64,000 nucleotides of DNA from Brevibacterium spongiae (GCF_026168515.1 NZ_CP093443.1:1674001-1738000), one strand, 5' to 3'. Shown: positions 41,547 to 51,321, numbered from the stretch's first letter. Program-made: numbers and translations. The notes: a model not told the origin generated them from the sequence alone.

Positions 41547-42849
41547 GCACTCGGTCGGGATCGTAGATGTCTCGAAGTCGACATAGCCGACCGTAGTCCT
41601 CCGGTTCGAACGCAGAGGCGACTTCAGCCGAATCGAGTTCACGGAATGTGAAGTTCAATGCTCTGCCTAAGATCGTGGACCCGTCGGGCTTATCCAGAGC
41701 CCCGGAGATGTGTTTGAGATGGCGTAGCTGTGATGATGTCTGGCCGGTCTGTTCGGATGGCTCCAGAGGTGAGAGAACCGACAGCAACCACCGTGCATTC
41801 CGGTGTCCGATCGCGTTGGGCGAGGACGCCGGCTGCGCCAACTTGCCACCGAGGATGCGGATTCCAGTGACCGTGAACGTGGGAACCTGGCTCGGAGCAC
41901 CGGCGATGCGCATCCGCTCGAGCGATGCGTCGTCGAGGTCGGAGAGCAGAAAAGCCTCGCTGGTGTAGCCATGGGGGTCGGCGGGTTCGGCGAAGATTTC
42001 GCCGGACCGAGAGAACGGCAGACGGTCGACCGTGGGCTCGAAGTCGATTCCCGCCCAGTGCAGTGAGCTCTTCAGATCATCGATCACGGCGAGTCCGCGC
42101 TGTGGCTCGCCCGACCAAGAGACCTGGATCTGCATCCGGTGGGCACCGCGGAGGAACGGGGGCAGATCTTCTGCATCGGTCGGTGCCGCCATCAATGTGG
42201 CTGCCGTCATCATGTCCGGACTCTGAGTCTCGGCCCAGTCTCGCCACACCTGCAGGGCCCCGGGGTTGGCGAGGAGATCGATTGAGAGTGAACCGGCGAT
42301 CAGCTCGGTGACCGGGAAGAGCCGCATAGTCAGAGACGTGACGATTCCGAAATTGGATCCGGCCCCGCGCACTCCCCAGAACAGTTCGGGGTTCTCGGTC
42401 GGACTCGCCGTGAGCCGTCGAGCATCAGGGGTGACCAGCTCGACCTCGGTGACGGAGTCGGCACCGAAACCGTAGGCCCGCGACAACAGCCCGAAACCGC
42501 CTGACAGGCAGTAGCCGACGACTCCTACCGCGGGGAAGCTGCCCGATAGGGGAGCGAGCCCGTGTTGTGCCGCGGCTGCGATGACAGCGGAGAATCGCGT
42601 ACCCGCTCCCACTGTGACCGTACGCGAAACGGAGTCGACCGTGACATCGTCGAGTCCGGAGGTGTCAATGAGAGTGCCGTCACTCATGCCGCGGGTCCGT
42701 CCATGGCCGGTGGCCTGAACGGCGATGAGTGGTGATGGTGACAGTTTCTCGTTGGTGACGGCCGCGATGACATCGGCGACCGACTCGGCGCGAACGGCCC
42801 GGGCAGGGGTGTGCGGATGGGCGAGTTGAAATCCTGTAAGCGAGTTCAT
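41524..42849 (-). CDS. FAD-linked oxidase, BBE-type (6-hydroxy-D-nicotine oxidase-like)
   Basis: The 441-residue protein has an N-terminal PP-loop FAD domain with IAVQATGHGRTRGMSDGTLIDTSGLDD. The second block is VGVVGYCLSGGFGLLSRAYGFGADSV, and the BBE C-terminal motif region contains YGRLCRLRDIYDPDRVLMP. The usual covalent-flavin His in RxGGH lies in ATGHG here, and Cys in GYC may be a second attachment. The start at 42849 has GGTGGAGG before it. It is divergent from a WYL regulator that probably controls it. Confidence 0.85.
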   Translation of the reverse strand: MNSLTGFQLAHPHTPARAVRAESVADVIAAVTNEKLSPSPLIAVQATGHGRTRGMSDGTLIDTSGLDDVTVDSVSRTVTVGAGTRFSAVIAAAAQHGLAPLSGSFPAVGVVGYCLSGGFGLLSRAYGFGADSVTEVELVTPDARRLTASPTENPELFWGVRGAGSNFGIVTSLTMRLFPVTELIAGSLSIDLLANPGALQVWRDWAETQSPDMMTAATLMAAPTDAEDLPPFLRGAHRMQIQVSWSGEPQRGLAVIDDLKSSLHWAGIDFEPTVDRLPFSRSGEIFAEPADPHGYTSEAFLLSDLDDASLERMRIAGAPSQVPTFTVTGIRILGGKLAQPASSPNAIGHRNARWLLSVLSPLEPSEQTGQTSSQLRHLKHISGALDKPDGSTILGRALNFTFRELDSAEVASAFEPEDYGRLCRLRDIYDPDRVLMPQFPL

Positions 42850-42903
42850 GCCTCCACCGTAGATCTGGTTGTGGCCAGAACGTGACCGCAATAGAGTGGG
42901 CCC

Positions 42904-43872
42904 GTGAGCGACAGGGCGAAGAGCAGTGAGATGCCGGGGCGACTGCTCCGGCTCCTCACCCTCCTCCAGACCCGCGGACGATGGTCGGCCGAGGAACTCA
43001 GCGACCGCCTCGGTGTCGGTCGACGAACTCTGCGACGCGACATCGACCGCCTGCGTGCTCTCGACTATCCCGTCCGCAGTCGCACAGGACCCGAGGGGGG
43101 CTATTCACTCGGGGGAGGAACGAAACTGCCGCCTCTTCAACTCGCCGACGAAGAAGCTGTCGCTGTCGCCATCGCCCTTGCCTCGTACGGGGGAGGTGCG
43201 GCTGAAGCGGGGATCGACAGTGCGCGGATCAAGATCGAACGACTGCTCCCTGCCCGGCTGCGCGGCACCTATCGTCGCCTCGCCGACTCGATCGATGTGT
43301 GGCAAGGACCGATTGAACAATCCATACCCGACGCCGATACACTCATCGAACTCGCCGATGCCGCAACGGAACATCGCCAGGTGTCATTCATGCATGAGAG
43401 GCGGGACGGCGGCCTAAGCATGCGTCAGGTTCAGCCTCACAGGCTCGCGACACTTTCGGGCCGCTGGTACCTCGTAGCCTTCGACTGCGATCGAAATGAC
43501 TGGCGCTCGTTTCGGGTCGACCGGATCAACAGGGTCAAGGTGGGACATCATCGCTTCGAGCCTGCTGCCATCGACGCGGTGGATTTCCTGCAGCGCTCAT
43601 TTGCTGCGGCCCGCTACAGATTCAATGCCACAGTCTCCTTCGGGATCAGCGCTGTTGAGCTGGGGAGACTGTACTACGGAACCATCGTGGGAGAGGTGAT
43701 TGATCGAGCCGACGGCGGCTGTGACGTACACGTCAGCGCGGACTCGCTCGACCTGGTCGCCCAGACGCTCGGCAGGCTGCTCTCACTCGACGTCGAGGGT
43801 GTCCTCGATGTCGAGGGTGATGAGGCCGTACTCAAGCGGTTGAGGACGATGAGGCGACGGCTTCCTGAATAG
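42904..43872 (+). CDS. WYL-domain regulator with N-terminal HTH (YafY-like)
   Basis: The 322-residue protein has an HTH_11-type N-terminal domain (WSAEELSDRLGVGRRTLRRDIDRLRALDYPV). A WYL domain follows with QVQPHRLATLSGRWYLVAFDCDRNDWRSFRVDRI, then the C-terminal extension. WYL domains bind nucleic acid or small ligands. The GTG start is 6 nt after TAGAGT, which suggests leaderless translation. The divergent flavoprotein is the likely target. Confidence 0.87.
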   Translation: MSDRAKSSEMPGRLLRLLTLLQTRGRWSAEELSDRLGVGRRTLRRDIDRLRALDYPVRSRTGPEGGYSLGGGTKLPPLQLADEEAVAVAIALASYGGGAAEAGIDSARIKIERLLPARLRGTYRRLADSIDVWQGPIEQSIPDADTLIELADAATEHRQVSFMHERRDGGLSMRQVQPHRLATLSGRWYLVAFDCDRNDWRSFRVDRINRVKVGHHRFEPAAIDAVDFLQRSFAAARYRFNATVSFGISAVELGRLYYGTIVGEVIDRADGGCDVHVSADSLDLVAQTLGRLLSLDVEGVLDVEGDEAVLKRLRTMRRRLPE

Positions 43873-43909
43873 CGGCGTGGGGCGAAGTCGCCAAGCCCGG
43901 AATCGTAGG

Positions 43910-43928
43910 TTAAGCTAGGCTCGCCTAA
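43910..43928 (+). promoter_or_regulatory. DtxR/IdeR iron box upstream of the siderophore-binding protein
   Basis: TTAAGCTAGGCTCGCCTAA matches 15 of 19 positions of the DtxR consensus TTAGGTTAGGCTAACCTAA. It lies 18 nt before the start codon, where Fe-DtxR would block the promoter. Confidence 0.8.
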
Positions 43929-43946
43929 CTACTCAAGAAGGATTCC

Positions 43947-44900
43947 ATGCGTCGTATTCTCGCCCCACTGTTCGCCTCTGTTCTCGTTCTCGCCGGCTGC
44001 GGTGGGGGAGGCGCCGCCGAGGAGGCCTCCGGGCCCAGCGTCGAGACGAAGTTCGGTTCCGTCGAAGTCCCCGCCGATCCGCAGCGCGTTGTCGCGCTGG
44101 GATGGGGAGACGCCGAAACGGCCCTGGCCCTGGGAGTGCAGCCGGTCGGCGCCTCCGATTGGGTCGAATTCGGAGGCAAGGGCGTCGGCCCCTGGGCCGA
44201 AGACCTCTACGATGAAGCCCCCGAGATCATCGCCACCATGGAACCCGACTACGAGGCGATTGCCGCACTCGAACCCGACCTCATCCTCGACACCAAGAGC
44301 TCCGGTGAGAAGAAGCGCTACGACCGTCTCTCCGAGATCGCACCGACCGTCGGCTCGCCGGAAGGCGGCGACAACTACCTGACGACGATGGACCAGCAGG
44401 TCGACCTCGTCGCCCAGGCTCTGGGCAGAGAAGACGAGGGCGAGAAGCTGCTCAGCGACCTCGACGAGAAGTTCGCGTCCGTGCGCAAGGACCATCCGGA
44501 GTTCGACGGAAAGTCCGTGACCGTGGGATCGAAGACCTCGGAAGGCTGGGGAGCCTATGTCGGCGGCTCCGAGCGAGTGGAGTTCATGAAGAAGCTCGGA
44601 TTCGAGCAGTCAGAGAAGATCGAGGCCCTCAAACCCGAAGGCTTCAGCGTCAGCATCTCCGAAGAGAAGCTCGACCAGCTCGATGCCGACCTGCTCGTTG
44701 TCTTCCCCATCTACATCGGAGACTCAGAGGTCACGAACGACCCCGCCTTCAAGCGCATCCCCGCGGTCGAAGACGGTCGTGACCTGGTGCTGACAGAAGA
44801 CCTCAATGATGTGCGCCAGGCCTTCTCGCTCAACTCGGTGCTTTCAGCTTCCTATGCAGCTGACAAGATGCCCGGGCTCATCGCCGACCGGCTGAAGTGA
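43947..44900 (+). CDS. Iron-siderophore ABC transporter substrate-binding lipoprotein
   Basis: The 317-residue precursor has a lipobox VLAGC after a short signal peptide. FecB/PeriplaBP-2-type sequence follows: PADPQRVVALGWGDAETALALGVQPVG, then EIIATMEPDYEAIAALEPDLIL. It should bind ferric siderophore outside the membrane. AAGAAGGA precedes the ATG, and an iron box lies upstream. Its partner permeases are 3.4 kb away behind a second iron box. Confidence 0.9.
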   Translation: MRRILAPLFASVLVLAGCGGGGAAEEASGPSVETKFGSVEVPADPQRVVALGWGDAETALALGVQPVGASDWVEFGGKGVGPWAEDLYDEAPEIIATMEPDYEAIAALEPDLILDTKSSGEKKRYDRLSEIAPTVGSPEGGDNYLTTMDQQVDLVAQALGREDEGEKLLSDLDEKFASVRKDHPEFDGKSVTVGSKTSEGWGAYVGGSERVEFMKKLGFEQSEKIEALKPEGFSVSISEEKLDQLDADLLVVFPIYIGDSEVTNDPAFKRIPAVEDGRDLVLTEDLNDVRQAFSLNSVLSASYAADKMPGLIADRLK

Positions 44901-44903
44901 CGC

Positions 44904-45365
44904 TCAGCGGCGGCTGCCGCGCAGCGCATCCAGACCGACGTCGATGATGCGGGCATGGTGAGTATCGGCGAGCGAGTCGATCGCCAGCCATTCGGCACGA
45001 TCCGTCGTCCCGTCGACCTCGAGAGTGCCCAGGGTCCCGCCCGTGATCCGAGCTTCGTAGACGACACGGACCCCTTTGAACGGCCGGTCGGTCGATTCCC
45101 CGAAAGCGGGATTGCGCCGCGAGTCCGTGAACGAATGCGTCGTCAACGGGCGAAGGAGCTGCGCATCGTAGCCGGTCTCCTCTTTGATCTCGCGGATCGT
45201 TCCCTCTTCGATCGTCTCGAAGAATTCGATCCCGCCGCCGGGCAGCGTCCAGATAGCGTGGGCGCGGTCCCGCCCGCCGTTGAACCAGCTGAGGAGGATT
45301 TCGTCGTCATCGTTGACGATGACCGCGTAACCGGCAAGGCGAGTGTCATATTCGGAGAAGTGCAT
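44904..45365 (-). CDS. Nudix hydrolase
   Basis: The 153-residue protein has the Nudix box GGGIEFFETIEEGTIREIKEETGY, matching Gx5Ex7REUxEExGU. A strand DRPFKGVRVVYEARI follows. The family removes nucleoside diphosphate groups from damaged nucleotides or other X substrates. It converges on the siderophore-binding gene with 3 nt between stops. The specific substrate is unknown. Confidence 0.9.
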   Translation of the reverse strand: MHFSEYDTRLAGYAVIVNDDDEILLSWFNGGRDRAHAIWTLPGGGIEFFETIEEGTIREIKEETGYDAQLLRPLTTHSFTDSRRNPAFGESTDRPFKGVRVVYEARITGGTLGTLEVDGTTDRAEWLAIDSLADTHHARIIDVGLDALRGSRR

Positions 45366-45459
45366 GACCTCACCCTACCCGCGCCCGATCGTCGTGACGA
45401 CGACGGTGGTTGCTGCCGTCCCCTTGCCGCCTCGGCGTACGGGTGAATAGTCTGATGCC

Positions 45460-45954
45460 ATGACCGAGCAGACAGCACAGGCCGAGACCAGACTCGTCCG
45501 CCGCCGCCACATACCGGCTCCGGCGGAGGCGATCTTCACCCTTCTGACCGATCCGCAGCGACACCGCGAGACCGAACCCGGAGATTGGGTCCGCGATGCC
45601 ATCGACGACGCTCCGCTGACCGGAGTCGGACAGGTGTTCTCGATGAATATGTTCCTCGACGCCGCGGGCGGTGCCTACCGCATCGACAACACCGTCACCG
45701 CATACGAACCGCTGCGTGCTATCGCGTGGGACCCCGGCCAGACCGACGACACCGGAACATTGACCCCCGGCGGCTGGCGATGGCGCTACGACCTCGATGA
45801 GGGAGAGACCGGCACCGAGGTGACCCTGACCTACGACTGGTCCGCCACGAGCGAGGAGACCCGGCAGGCCTTCGGCGGCTTCCCTCCCTTCCCCGCTGAG
45901 TTCCTCGAAGAATCCCTGGCAAGCCTCGAGCGTGCTGTGACCCGGGCCGAGTGA
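45460..45954 (+). CDS. SRPBCC/AHSA1-like protein
   Basis: The 164-residue protein has a Bet v 1-type start LVRRRHIPAPAEAIFTLLTDPQRHRETEPG. The central AYEPLRAIAWDPG and the closing GTEVTLTYDWS follow. TAGTCT is 6 nt upstream of the ATG, so the message is leaderless. It diverges from the Nudix gene and is followed 25 nt later by a hydrolase gene. Ligand unknown. Confidence 0.78.
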   Translation: MTEQTAQAETRLVRRRHIPAPAEAIFTLLTDPQRHRETEPGDWVRDAIDDAPLTGVGQVFSMNMFLDAAGGAYRIDNTVTAYEPLRAIAWDPGQTDDTGTLTPGGWRWRYDLDEGETGTEVTLTYDWSATSEETRQAFGGFPPFPAEFLEESLASLERAVTRAE

Positions 45955-45979
45955 AACCGGCACCCGATAGTCTGGAGGG

Positions 45980-46768
45980 GTGACTACCATCAACAGCAGA
46001 CTCGTCGGTGACTCCGGTCCGCGCATCGTCTTCCTCCACGGACTCTTCGGCCGGGGCAAGAACTTCACCCAGATCGCGAAGGCGCTCGAACCCGAATATT
46101 CGAGCCTGCTCGTCGATCTGCCCAACCACGGGGACTCCGACTGGACGGAGACCTTCGACTACATCGCCATCGCCGATGCCGTGGCCGAGCACATCTCCGA
46201 GGTGACCGAGACCGACCGGAAACCTGTGCATCTGGTCGGACATTCCCTGGGTGGGAAGGTCGCCATGGTGCTGGCCCTGCGCCACCCCCAGCTGATCAGC
46301 CGACTCGTCATCGTCGACATCGGACCCAACGCCGGGGGATCGACAGGGGTCTTCGACCACCTGCTCTCCAGCCTCGCCGTGCTCGACCTCGACCAGCTGG
46401 ACTCACGCAAGGACGCCGACGCCGCATTGCGCGAACCCATCCCGGAAGCGGCGATCAGGGGCTTCCTGCTGCAGAACCTGCGCCCCACCTCGGCGGGCTT
46501 CGCCTGGCAGCCCAACCTCACCCTGCTGCACTCGAGTCTTGACATCATCGGAGATTTTCCCGATATGGGCGATTCCGAATTCGACGGCCCGGTTCTGTGG
46601 GTGGCCGGGGCGGAATCCGACTACGTCAGCCGCGACGACCTTCCGCAGATGCGGGCGCTGTTCCCGCGCGCCACGCTGCTCACCGTCAAAGGCTCCGGGC
46701 ACTGGGTGCATTCGGAGAAGCCGGAGGCTTTCGTCTCGTCGCTGAAGGCATTTCTCGGCAGACCCTGA
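45980..46768 (+). CDS. Alpha/beta hydrolase (YbfF-like esterase)
   Basis: The 262-residue enzyme has the oxyanion [19 protein letters not shown], the elbow [10 protein letters not shown] and the acid in [10 protein letters not shown]. The catalytic His is in [13 protein letters not shown]. This set matches YbfF-type esterases of the fold family. A GTG start at 45980 follows TAGTCT at 45968-45973, consistent with a leaderless transcript. Substrate unknown. Confidence 0.87.
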   Translation: MTTINSRLVGDSGPRIVFLHGLFGRGKNFTQIAKALEPEYSSLLVDLPNHGDSDWTETFDYIAIADAVAEHISEVTETDRKPVHLVGHSLGGKVAMVLALRHPQLISRLVIVDIGPNAGGSTGVFDHLLSSLAVLDLDQLDSRKDADAALREPIPEAAIRGFLLQNLRPTSAGFAWQPNLTLLHSSLDIIGDFPDMGDSEFDGPVLWVAGAESDYVSRDDLPQMRALFPRATLLTVKGSGHWVHSEKPEAFVSSLKAFLGRP

Positions 46769-46844
46769 GAGGGGAATATGCTGGTCGAGTACGACGTTGC
46801 CCCCCAGCGAGCACGTCACCGTGACTATATTTCAGGAGGAATGC

Positions 46845-47753
46845 GTGAGCACTTCGATCCCGGCCGATCCCGCACCGAAGTTCGCCGAATATGCGGACGG
46901 AGCCCGACTGGTGAGCACCGATTGGGTGGCTGAACATGCTGGTGACCCCGGACTCGTCATCGTCGAAAGCGACGAGGATGTGCTGCTCTACGAGACCGGT
47001 CACATCCCAGGTGCGGTCAAGGTCGATTGGCACACCGAGCTCAACGATTCCGTCACCCGCGACTATGTCGACGGGGAAGGCTTCGCTGCGCTCATGTCCC
47101 GCAAGGGAATCTCCCGTGAAGACACGATCGTCGTCTACGGCGACAAATCCAACTGGTGGGCCGCCTACGCTCTGTGGGTCTTCACCCTCTTCGGCCACGA
47201 AGACGTCCGCCTCATGGACGGCGGACGCGCCAAGTGGCAGGCCGAAGGCCGTGAGATGACCACGGAGAAGCCGCAGCCCGAACCCACCGAATACCCGGTC
47301 GTCGACCGTGACGATTCGACCATTCGCGCGTTCCTCCCCGAGGTCCGCGACAGCCTCGGCGACCTGCCGCTCATCGACGTGCGCAGCCCCGAAGAGTACT
47401 CCGGTGAGCGCACGCACATGCCCGCCTACCCGGAAGAGGGTGCACTGCGCGGCGGCCACATCCCCGGCGCGCAGTCGATGCCCTGGGGCAAGGCTGCCAA
47501 TGAGGACGGAACCTTCAAGTCTGCCGCCGAACTGCGCGAGCTCTACACTGAGCAGGCCGGACTGGGTGAAAGCGAAGAGGTCATCGCCTACTGCCGCATC
47601 GGCGAACGCTCCAGCCACACCTGGTTCGTGCTCAAGCACCTGCTCGGCTACGACAACGTCCGCAACTACGACGGGTCCTGGACCGAATGGGGCAATGTCG
47701 TGGGCGTGCCGATCGTCACCGGAGCCGAGCCGGGGGAGGTGCCCGGACGCTGA
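46845..47753 (+). CDS. Thiosulfate/3-mercaptopyruvate sulfurtransferase (tandem rhodanese)
   Basis: The 302-residue protein has two rhodanese domains. The first has [21 protein letters not shown]; the second has the active Cys in [16 protein letters not shown], whose loop CRIGER is typical of thiosulfate sulfurtransferases. GTG 46845 has CAGGAGGA immediately upstream, so the longer frame from 46797 is rejected. The next gene starts within its stop (TGATG), so the two form a sulfur-trafficking pair. The function is well supported. Confidence 0.9.
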   Translation: MSTSIPADPAPKFAEYADGARLVSTDWVAEHAGDPGLVIVESDEDVLLYETGHIPGAVKVDWHTELNDSVTRDYVDGEGFAALMSRKGISREDTIVVYGDKSNWWAAYALWVFTLFGHEDVRLMDGGRAKWQAEGREMTTEKPQPEPTEYPVVDRDDSTIRAFLPEVRDSLGDLPLIDVRSPEEYSGERTHMPAYPEEGALRGGHIPGAQSMPWGKAANEDGTFKSAAELRELYTEQAGLGESEEVIAYCRIGERSSHTWFVLKHLLGYDNVRNYDGSWTEWGNVVGVPIVTGAEPGEVPGR

Positions 47754-48238
47754 TGGCAGAGACCCCCACACCTGAGACGGCGGACCTGCCCGAGGGCCTG
47801 GCCGAGATCGTCACCGACTTCGCTGAGACGCCGGCAGATGACCGTCTGCAGCTGCTGCTCGAACTCGCCACGGATCTTCCGGACCTGCCGGAGAAGTACA
47901 CCGATCATCCCGAGCTGCTCGAGCCCGTGCCCGAGTGCCAGTCGCCGATCTTCCTCGTCACCGAGATCGAATCCCCCGAGGCGGGGGAGCAGGCCGAAGT
48001 GAGACTGCACTTCTCCGCACCGCCGGAAGCGCCGACGACCCGCGGATTCGCGGGAATCCTCCACGAAGGTCTCGACGGCTCCACCGCCGCGGCGATCCTC
48101 TCGGTCCCCGCGGACCTGCCCCTGCGGCTGTCGCTGTCCGATATCGTCAGTCCGCTGCGTCTGCGCGGAATGAGCGGCATGCTCTCACGGATCCAGCGTC
48201 AGGTGTCCGAGAGGATCGGCAAGATCACAGTCGCGTGA
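47753..48238 (+). CDS. SufE-family protein
   Basis: The 161-residue protein has the SufE fold pattern with LELATDLPDLPEKYTDHPELLEPVPECQSP, in which Cys62 is the persulfide acceptor. It continues with VRLHFSAPPEAPTTRGFAGIL and ILSVPADLPLRLSLSDIVSPLRLRGMSGML. SufE accepts sulfur from a desulfurase and hands it on. The start overlaps the sulfurtransferase stop, which suggests that this protein receives sulfur from that enzyme. An iron box for the next operon lies just downstream. Confidence 0.85.
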   Translation: MAETPTPETADLPEGLAEIVTDFAETPADDRLQLLLELATDLPDLPEKYTDHPELLEPVPECQSPIFLVTEIESPEAGEQAEVRLHFSAPPEAPTTRGFAGILHEGLDGSTAAAILSVPADLPLRLSLSDIVSPLRLRGMSGMLSRIQRQVSERIGKITVA

Positions 48239-48278
48239 GACCGACTTCGCTTGGCTGAGGTGGGACAGTGGGTTACAG

Positions 48279-48297
48279 TGTGGTTAGCCTGCCCTTA
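48279..48297 (+). promoter_or_regulatory. DtxR/IdeR-like iron box upstream of the siderophore permeases
   Basis: TGTGGTTAGCCTGCCCTTA matches 14 of 19 positions of the reverse-complement DtxR consensus. It lies 39 nt before the first permease start codon. The match is weaker than the box at 43910 but positioned for repression. Confidence 0.6.
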
Positions 48298-48335
48298 GTC
48301 CACTGACCATCACCCCACCGCGAAGGACCACCTCG

Positions 48336-49403
48336 ATGACCGGTTCTGCCACCACCGCCTCGGCGGAACCGCACACCGAGAACCCGCAGGCGATCGGTCG
48401 GAGTCTGTGGCTCAAGCGAGTGGTCGGGCTGGCGGCGGCGGTCATCGCGCTCATTGCAGTGGTGACGGCCTCGCTGGCCATCGGTGCCCGCGACATGCCG
48501 GTCTCCGAAGTCATCGGGGCATTCTTCAATCCCTCCGGCAGCGATGACCAGCTCGTCGTCCTCGAACTCCGTCTGCCGCGCACGGTGCTCGGCGTCCTGG
48601 TCGGCATGGGGCTCGGACTCGCCGGCGGACTCATCCAAGCTCTGACCCGCAATCCGCTTGCCGATCCGGGCATCCTCGGCGTCAATGCCGGAGCATCGCT
48701 GGCGATCACCATCGGAGTCGCCTTCTTCGGCATCCACTCGATCACCGGCTACATCTGGTTCGCGTTCGCCGGAGCGCTCATCGCCACAGTCGGCGTCTAC
48801 ATCATCGGCTCCTCGGGGCGCAGCCGCTCCGTCGACCCGATCCGACTCACCCTGGCCGGTGTCGCCGTGGCCGCCGTGCTCACCGGACTGACCAAGGGCA
48901 TCCTGCTGACCAACGAACGTGCCTTCGACTCGTTCCGCTCCTGGGATGTCGGCGCCATCGCCGGACGCGATTTCGACACCGTCACCGCGATCCTGCCGTT
49001 TCTGATCATCGGCGTGGTCCTGGCACTGGGGGTGTCCCATTCGCTCAACGCTGTCGCCCTCGGCGATGACCTCGCCGCGAGCTTGGGCACCTCGGTCAAT
49101 CGCACCCGCGTCCTGTCCATCCTCGCCGTCACCCTGCTTGCCGGTGCCGCTACTGCGGCCGCTGGGCCGATCGGGTTCATCGGGCTGATGATCCCGCACA
49201 TCGCTCGGTGGATCGTCGGTCCCGATCAGCGCTGGATCCTCGGCTATTCCCTGGTGCTCTCACCGATTCTGCTGTTGGCCTCCGACGTCATCGGCCGAGT
49301 CGTGATGAAGCCGGGTGAACTCCAGGTCGGTGTCGTGACCGCGTTCGTCGGCGCTCCCGTCCTCATTGCGCTGGTGCGCCGGAAGAAGGCGAGCGGACTG
49401 TGA
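48336..49403 (+). CDS. FecCD-family iron-siderophore ABC permease 1
   Basis: The 355-residue membrane protein has many helices. The characteristic blocks are LELRLPRTVLGVLVGMGLGLAGGLIQALTRNPLADPGILGVNAGASL and GPIGFIGLMIPHIARWIVGPDQRWIL. These are FecCD signatures. A GAAGGA RBS precedes the ATG, and the DtxR-like box is upstream. The next permease starts inside its stop codon (GTGA). It forms the channel with its partner at 49400. Confidence 0.92.
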   Translation: MTGSATTASAEPHTENPQAIGRSLWLKRVVGLAAAVIALIAVVTASLAIGARDMPVSEVIGAFFNPSGSDDQLVVLELRLPRTVLGVLVGMGLGLAGGLIQALTRNPLADPGILGVNAGASLAITIGVAFFGIHSITGYIWFAFAGALIATVGVYIIGSSGRSRSVDPIRLTLAGVAVAAVLTGLTKGILLTNERAFDSFRSWDVGAIAGRDFDTVTAILPFLIIGVVLALGVSHSLNAVALGDDLAASLGTSVNRTRVLSILAVTLLAGAATAAAGPIGFIGLMIPHIARWIVGPDQRWILGYSLVLSPILLLASDVIGRVVMKPGELQVGVVTAFVGAPVLIALVRRKKASGL

Positions 49404-50503
49404 GAAGCACTGACTCGGCGGTGCACGACCGCACACTCACGCCTCATCCGCGCGCTCTGCCGGGGGAGAAGGTCGACTTCGGCCGCCCGATGCTGCGGAT
49501 GTTCGGGTTCCGCATCGATATGCGCGTCGTCACCAGCGCCGGGATCATCACTCTTCTCGCCCTGGCCTGCGGGTTCGCCGGTCTGATGATGGGCAAATTC
49601 TCGCTCACGCCCGCAGAGGTGTTCCAAGGCCTGTTCGGCGCTGCGGACAAACGCATCGTCAACACCGTGGTCGGGGAGTGGCGGGCCCCGCGCATCATCG
49701 CCGGCATCGTCCTCGGGGCGGGCCTCGGCGTGTCAGGCGCGGTGTTCCAATCACTCACGCGCAACCCGCTGGGATCCCCGGACATCATCGGGTTCTCCAC
49801 CGGGGCGTACACCGGCGGCATCGTCACGATCATCGTCTTCGGCACGAGCTTCGTCTCGACCGCGGCCGGTGCGATCATCGGCGGTCTGCTCACAGCAGTG
49901 ATCGTGTACCTGCTGACGTGGAAAGGCGGGGTCCAAGGCTTCCGACTCATCATCGTCGGCATCGCACTGACCGCCATGCTCAATGCGTTCAACACCTGGC
50001 TGATCATGCGGGCCGATCTCGACCTCGCCATGGCCGCAGCCACGTGGGGCGCGGGCACACTCAACGGAATGGGCTGGTCGACGATCACCCCGGCGGCCAT
50101 CGCCACGGTTGTGCTGGGACTTGCGTGCGGACTCTTCGCCCGTGACCTGGGAACCCTGGAACTCGGCGATGACACGGGGAAGGCCTTGGGCGTCCGCAAT
50201 GAGCTGGTGCGCGCGGTGCTCATCGTCATCGCCGTCGCCCTCGTCGCAGTGGTCACCGCAGCAGCGGGTCCGATCGCTTTCGTCGCCTTGGCCGCTCCCC
50301 AGATCGGGCGGCGCATCGCCAGAGCACAGGGGACGAGCCTGCTGACCTCAGCGGCTGTCGGTGCCCTGCTGCTCGTCGCCGCCGACCTCGTCGCCCAGCA
50401 CGCCTTCGGCGACATCCAACTGCCCGTGGGCGTCATCACCGTGGTCATCGGCGGCATCTATCTCATCTGGCTCCTCATCCAAGAAGCTCGGAAGGCATCA
50501 TGA
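49400..50503 (+). CDS. FecCD-family iron-siderophore ABC permease 2
   Basis: The 367-residue protein starts with GTG in the stop of the first permease. It has VVGEWRAPRIIAGIVLGAGLGVSGAVFQSLTRNPLGSPDIIGFSTGAYTGG and AAGPIAFVALAAPQIGRRIA. An N-terminal cytoplasmic tail is slightly longer than usual. Its stop overlaps the ATPase start (ATGA). Together with permease 1 it makes the heterodimeric channel. Confidence 0.92.
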   Translation: MRSTDSAVHDRTLTPHPRALPGEKVDFGRPMLRMFGFRIDMRVVTSAGIITLLALACGFAGLMMGKFSLTPAEVFQGLFGAADKRIVNTVVGEWRAPRIIAGIVLGAGLGVSGAVFQSLTRNPLGSPDIIGFSTGAYTGGIVTIIVFGTSFVSTAAGAIIGGLLTAVIVYLLTWKGGVQGFRLIIVGIALTAMLNAFNTWLIMRADLDLAMAAATWGAGTLNGMGWSTITPAAIATVVLGLACGLFARDLGTLELGDDTGKALGVRNELVRAVLIVIAVALVAVVTAAAGPIAFVALAAPQIGRRIARAQGTSLLTSAAVGALLLVAADLVAQHAFGDIQLPVGVITVVIGGIYLIWLLIQEARKAS

Positions 50504-51321
50504 GCTCTCTCAACTCAGACGCAGGCAACTCGCCGCTGGTCGCCCGACATCTCGACCTCGCCTATGATCATCGGCAGATCGTGACCGACCTCGATGTGGA
50601 GATTCCCGACGGGAAGTTCTCCATCATCGTGGGACCCAACGCCTGCGGCAAGTCGACGCTGCTGCGAGCCCTGGCACGGCTGCTGTCCCCGGCCAAGGGG
50701 TCGGTGCTGCTCGACGGACACAATATCGCGCAGATGAAGACGAAGAAGATCGCTCAGCGCCTGGGTCTGCTTCCACAGTCATCCATCGCCCCGGAGGGGA
50801 TCTCCGTCGCCGAGCTCGTCTCCCGCGGTCGCCATCCGCACCAGTCGTTCCTGCGGCAATGGACCGACGTCGATGAGAAGGCCGTCCTGTCCGCGCTGCG
50901 CGCCACGAATACCGAATCACTGTCGTCCCGACTCGTCGACGAGCTCTCCGGCGGGCAGCGGCAGCGGGTGTGGGTGGCGATGGTCTTGGCTCAGGAGACG
51001 TCGCTGCTGCTGCTCGACGAGCCGACGACATTCCTCGACGTCGCCTTCCAGATCGAGCTGCTCGATCTGTTCGCACAGCTGAACAACGAATACGGGCACA
51101 CGCTGGTGGCTGTGCTCCACGATCTCAATCAGGCCTGCCGGTACGCCGACGAGATCATCGCTATGAAGGACGGAGCGATCGTCGCCCAGGGACCGCCTGA
51201 GCAGATCATCACCGCCGAGCTCGTCGACGAGGTCTTCGGCATCGGCTGCCGGGTCATCGACGATCCTGTGACGGGAGCGCCGATGATCGTGGCCGGAATG
51301 CCGAAGAAGACCTTCGCCTGA
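50500..51321 (+). CDS. Iron-siderophore ABC transporter ATP-binding protein (FepC-like)
   Basis: The 273-residue ATPase has Walker A GPNACGKSTLL, the signature LSGGQRQRVWVAMVLA and Walker B LLLLDEPTTFLDV. The switch His is in AVLHDLNQACRYAD. These match siderophore importers. It starts with ATG in the permease 2 stop. The last codon lies inside the first unit of the tandem hairpin array at 51314. It completes the importer with the lipoprotein encoded at 43947. Confidence 0.93.
   Translation: MSSLNSDAGNSPLVARHLDLAYDHRQIVTDLDVEIPDGKFSIIVGPNACGKSTLLRALARLLSPAKGSVLLDGHNIAQMKTKKIAQRLGLLPQSSIAPEGISVAELVSRGRHPHQSFLRQWTDVDEKAVLSALRATNTESLSSRLVDELSGGQRQRVWVAMVLAQETSLLLLDEPTTFLDVAFQIELLDLFAQLNNEYGHTLVAVLHDLNQACRYADEIIAMKDGAIVAQGPPEQIITAELVDEVFGIGCRVIDDPVTGAPMIVAGMPKKTFA

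Noticed and set aside
49444..50457. 337-aa minus-strand frame
   Set aside because: It is the antisense shadow of the second siderophore permease.
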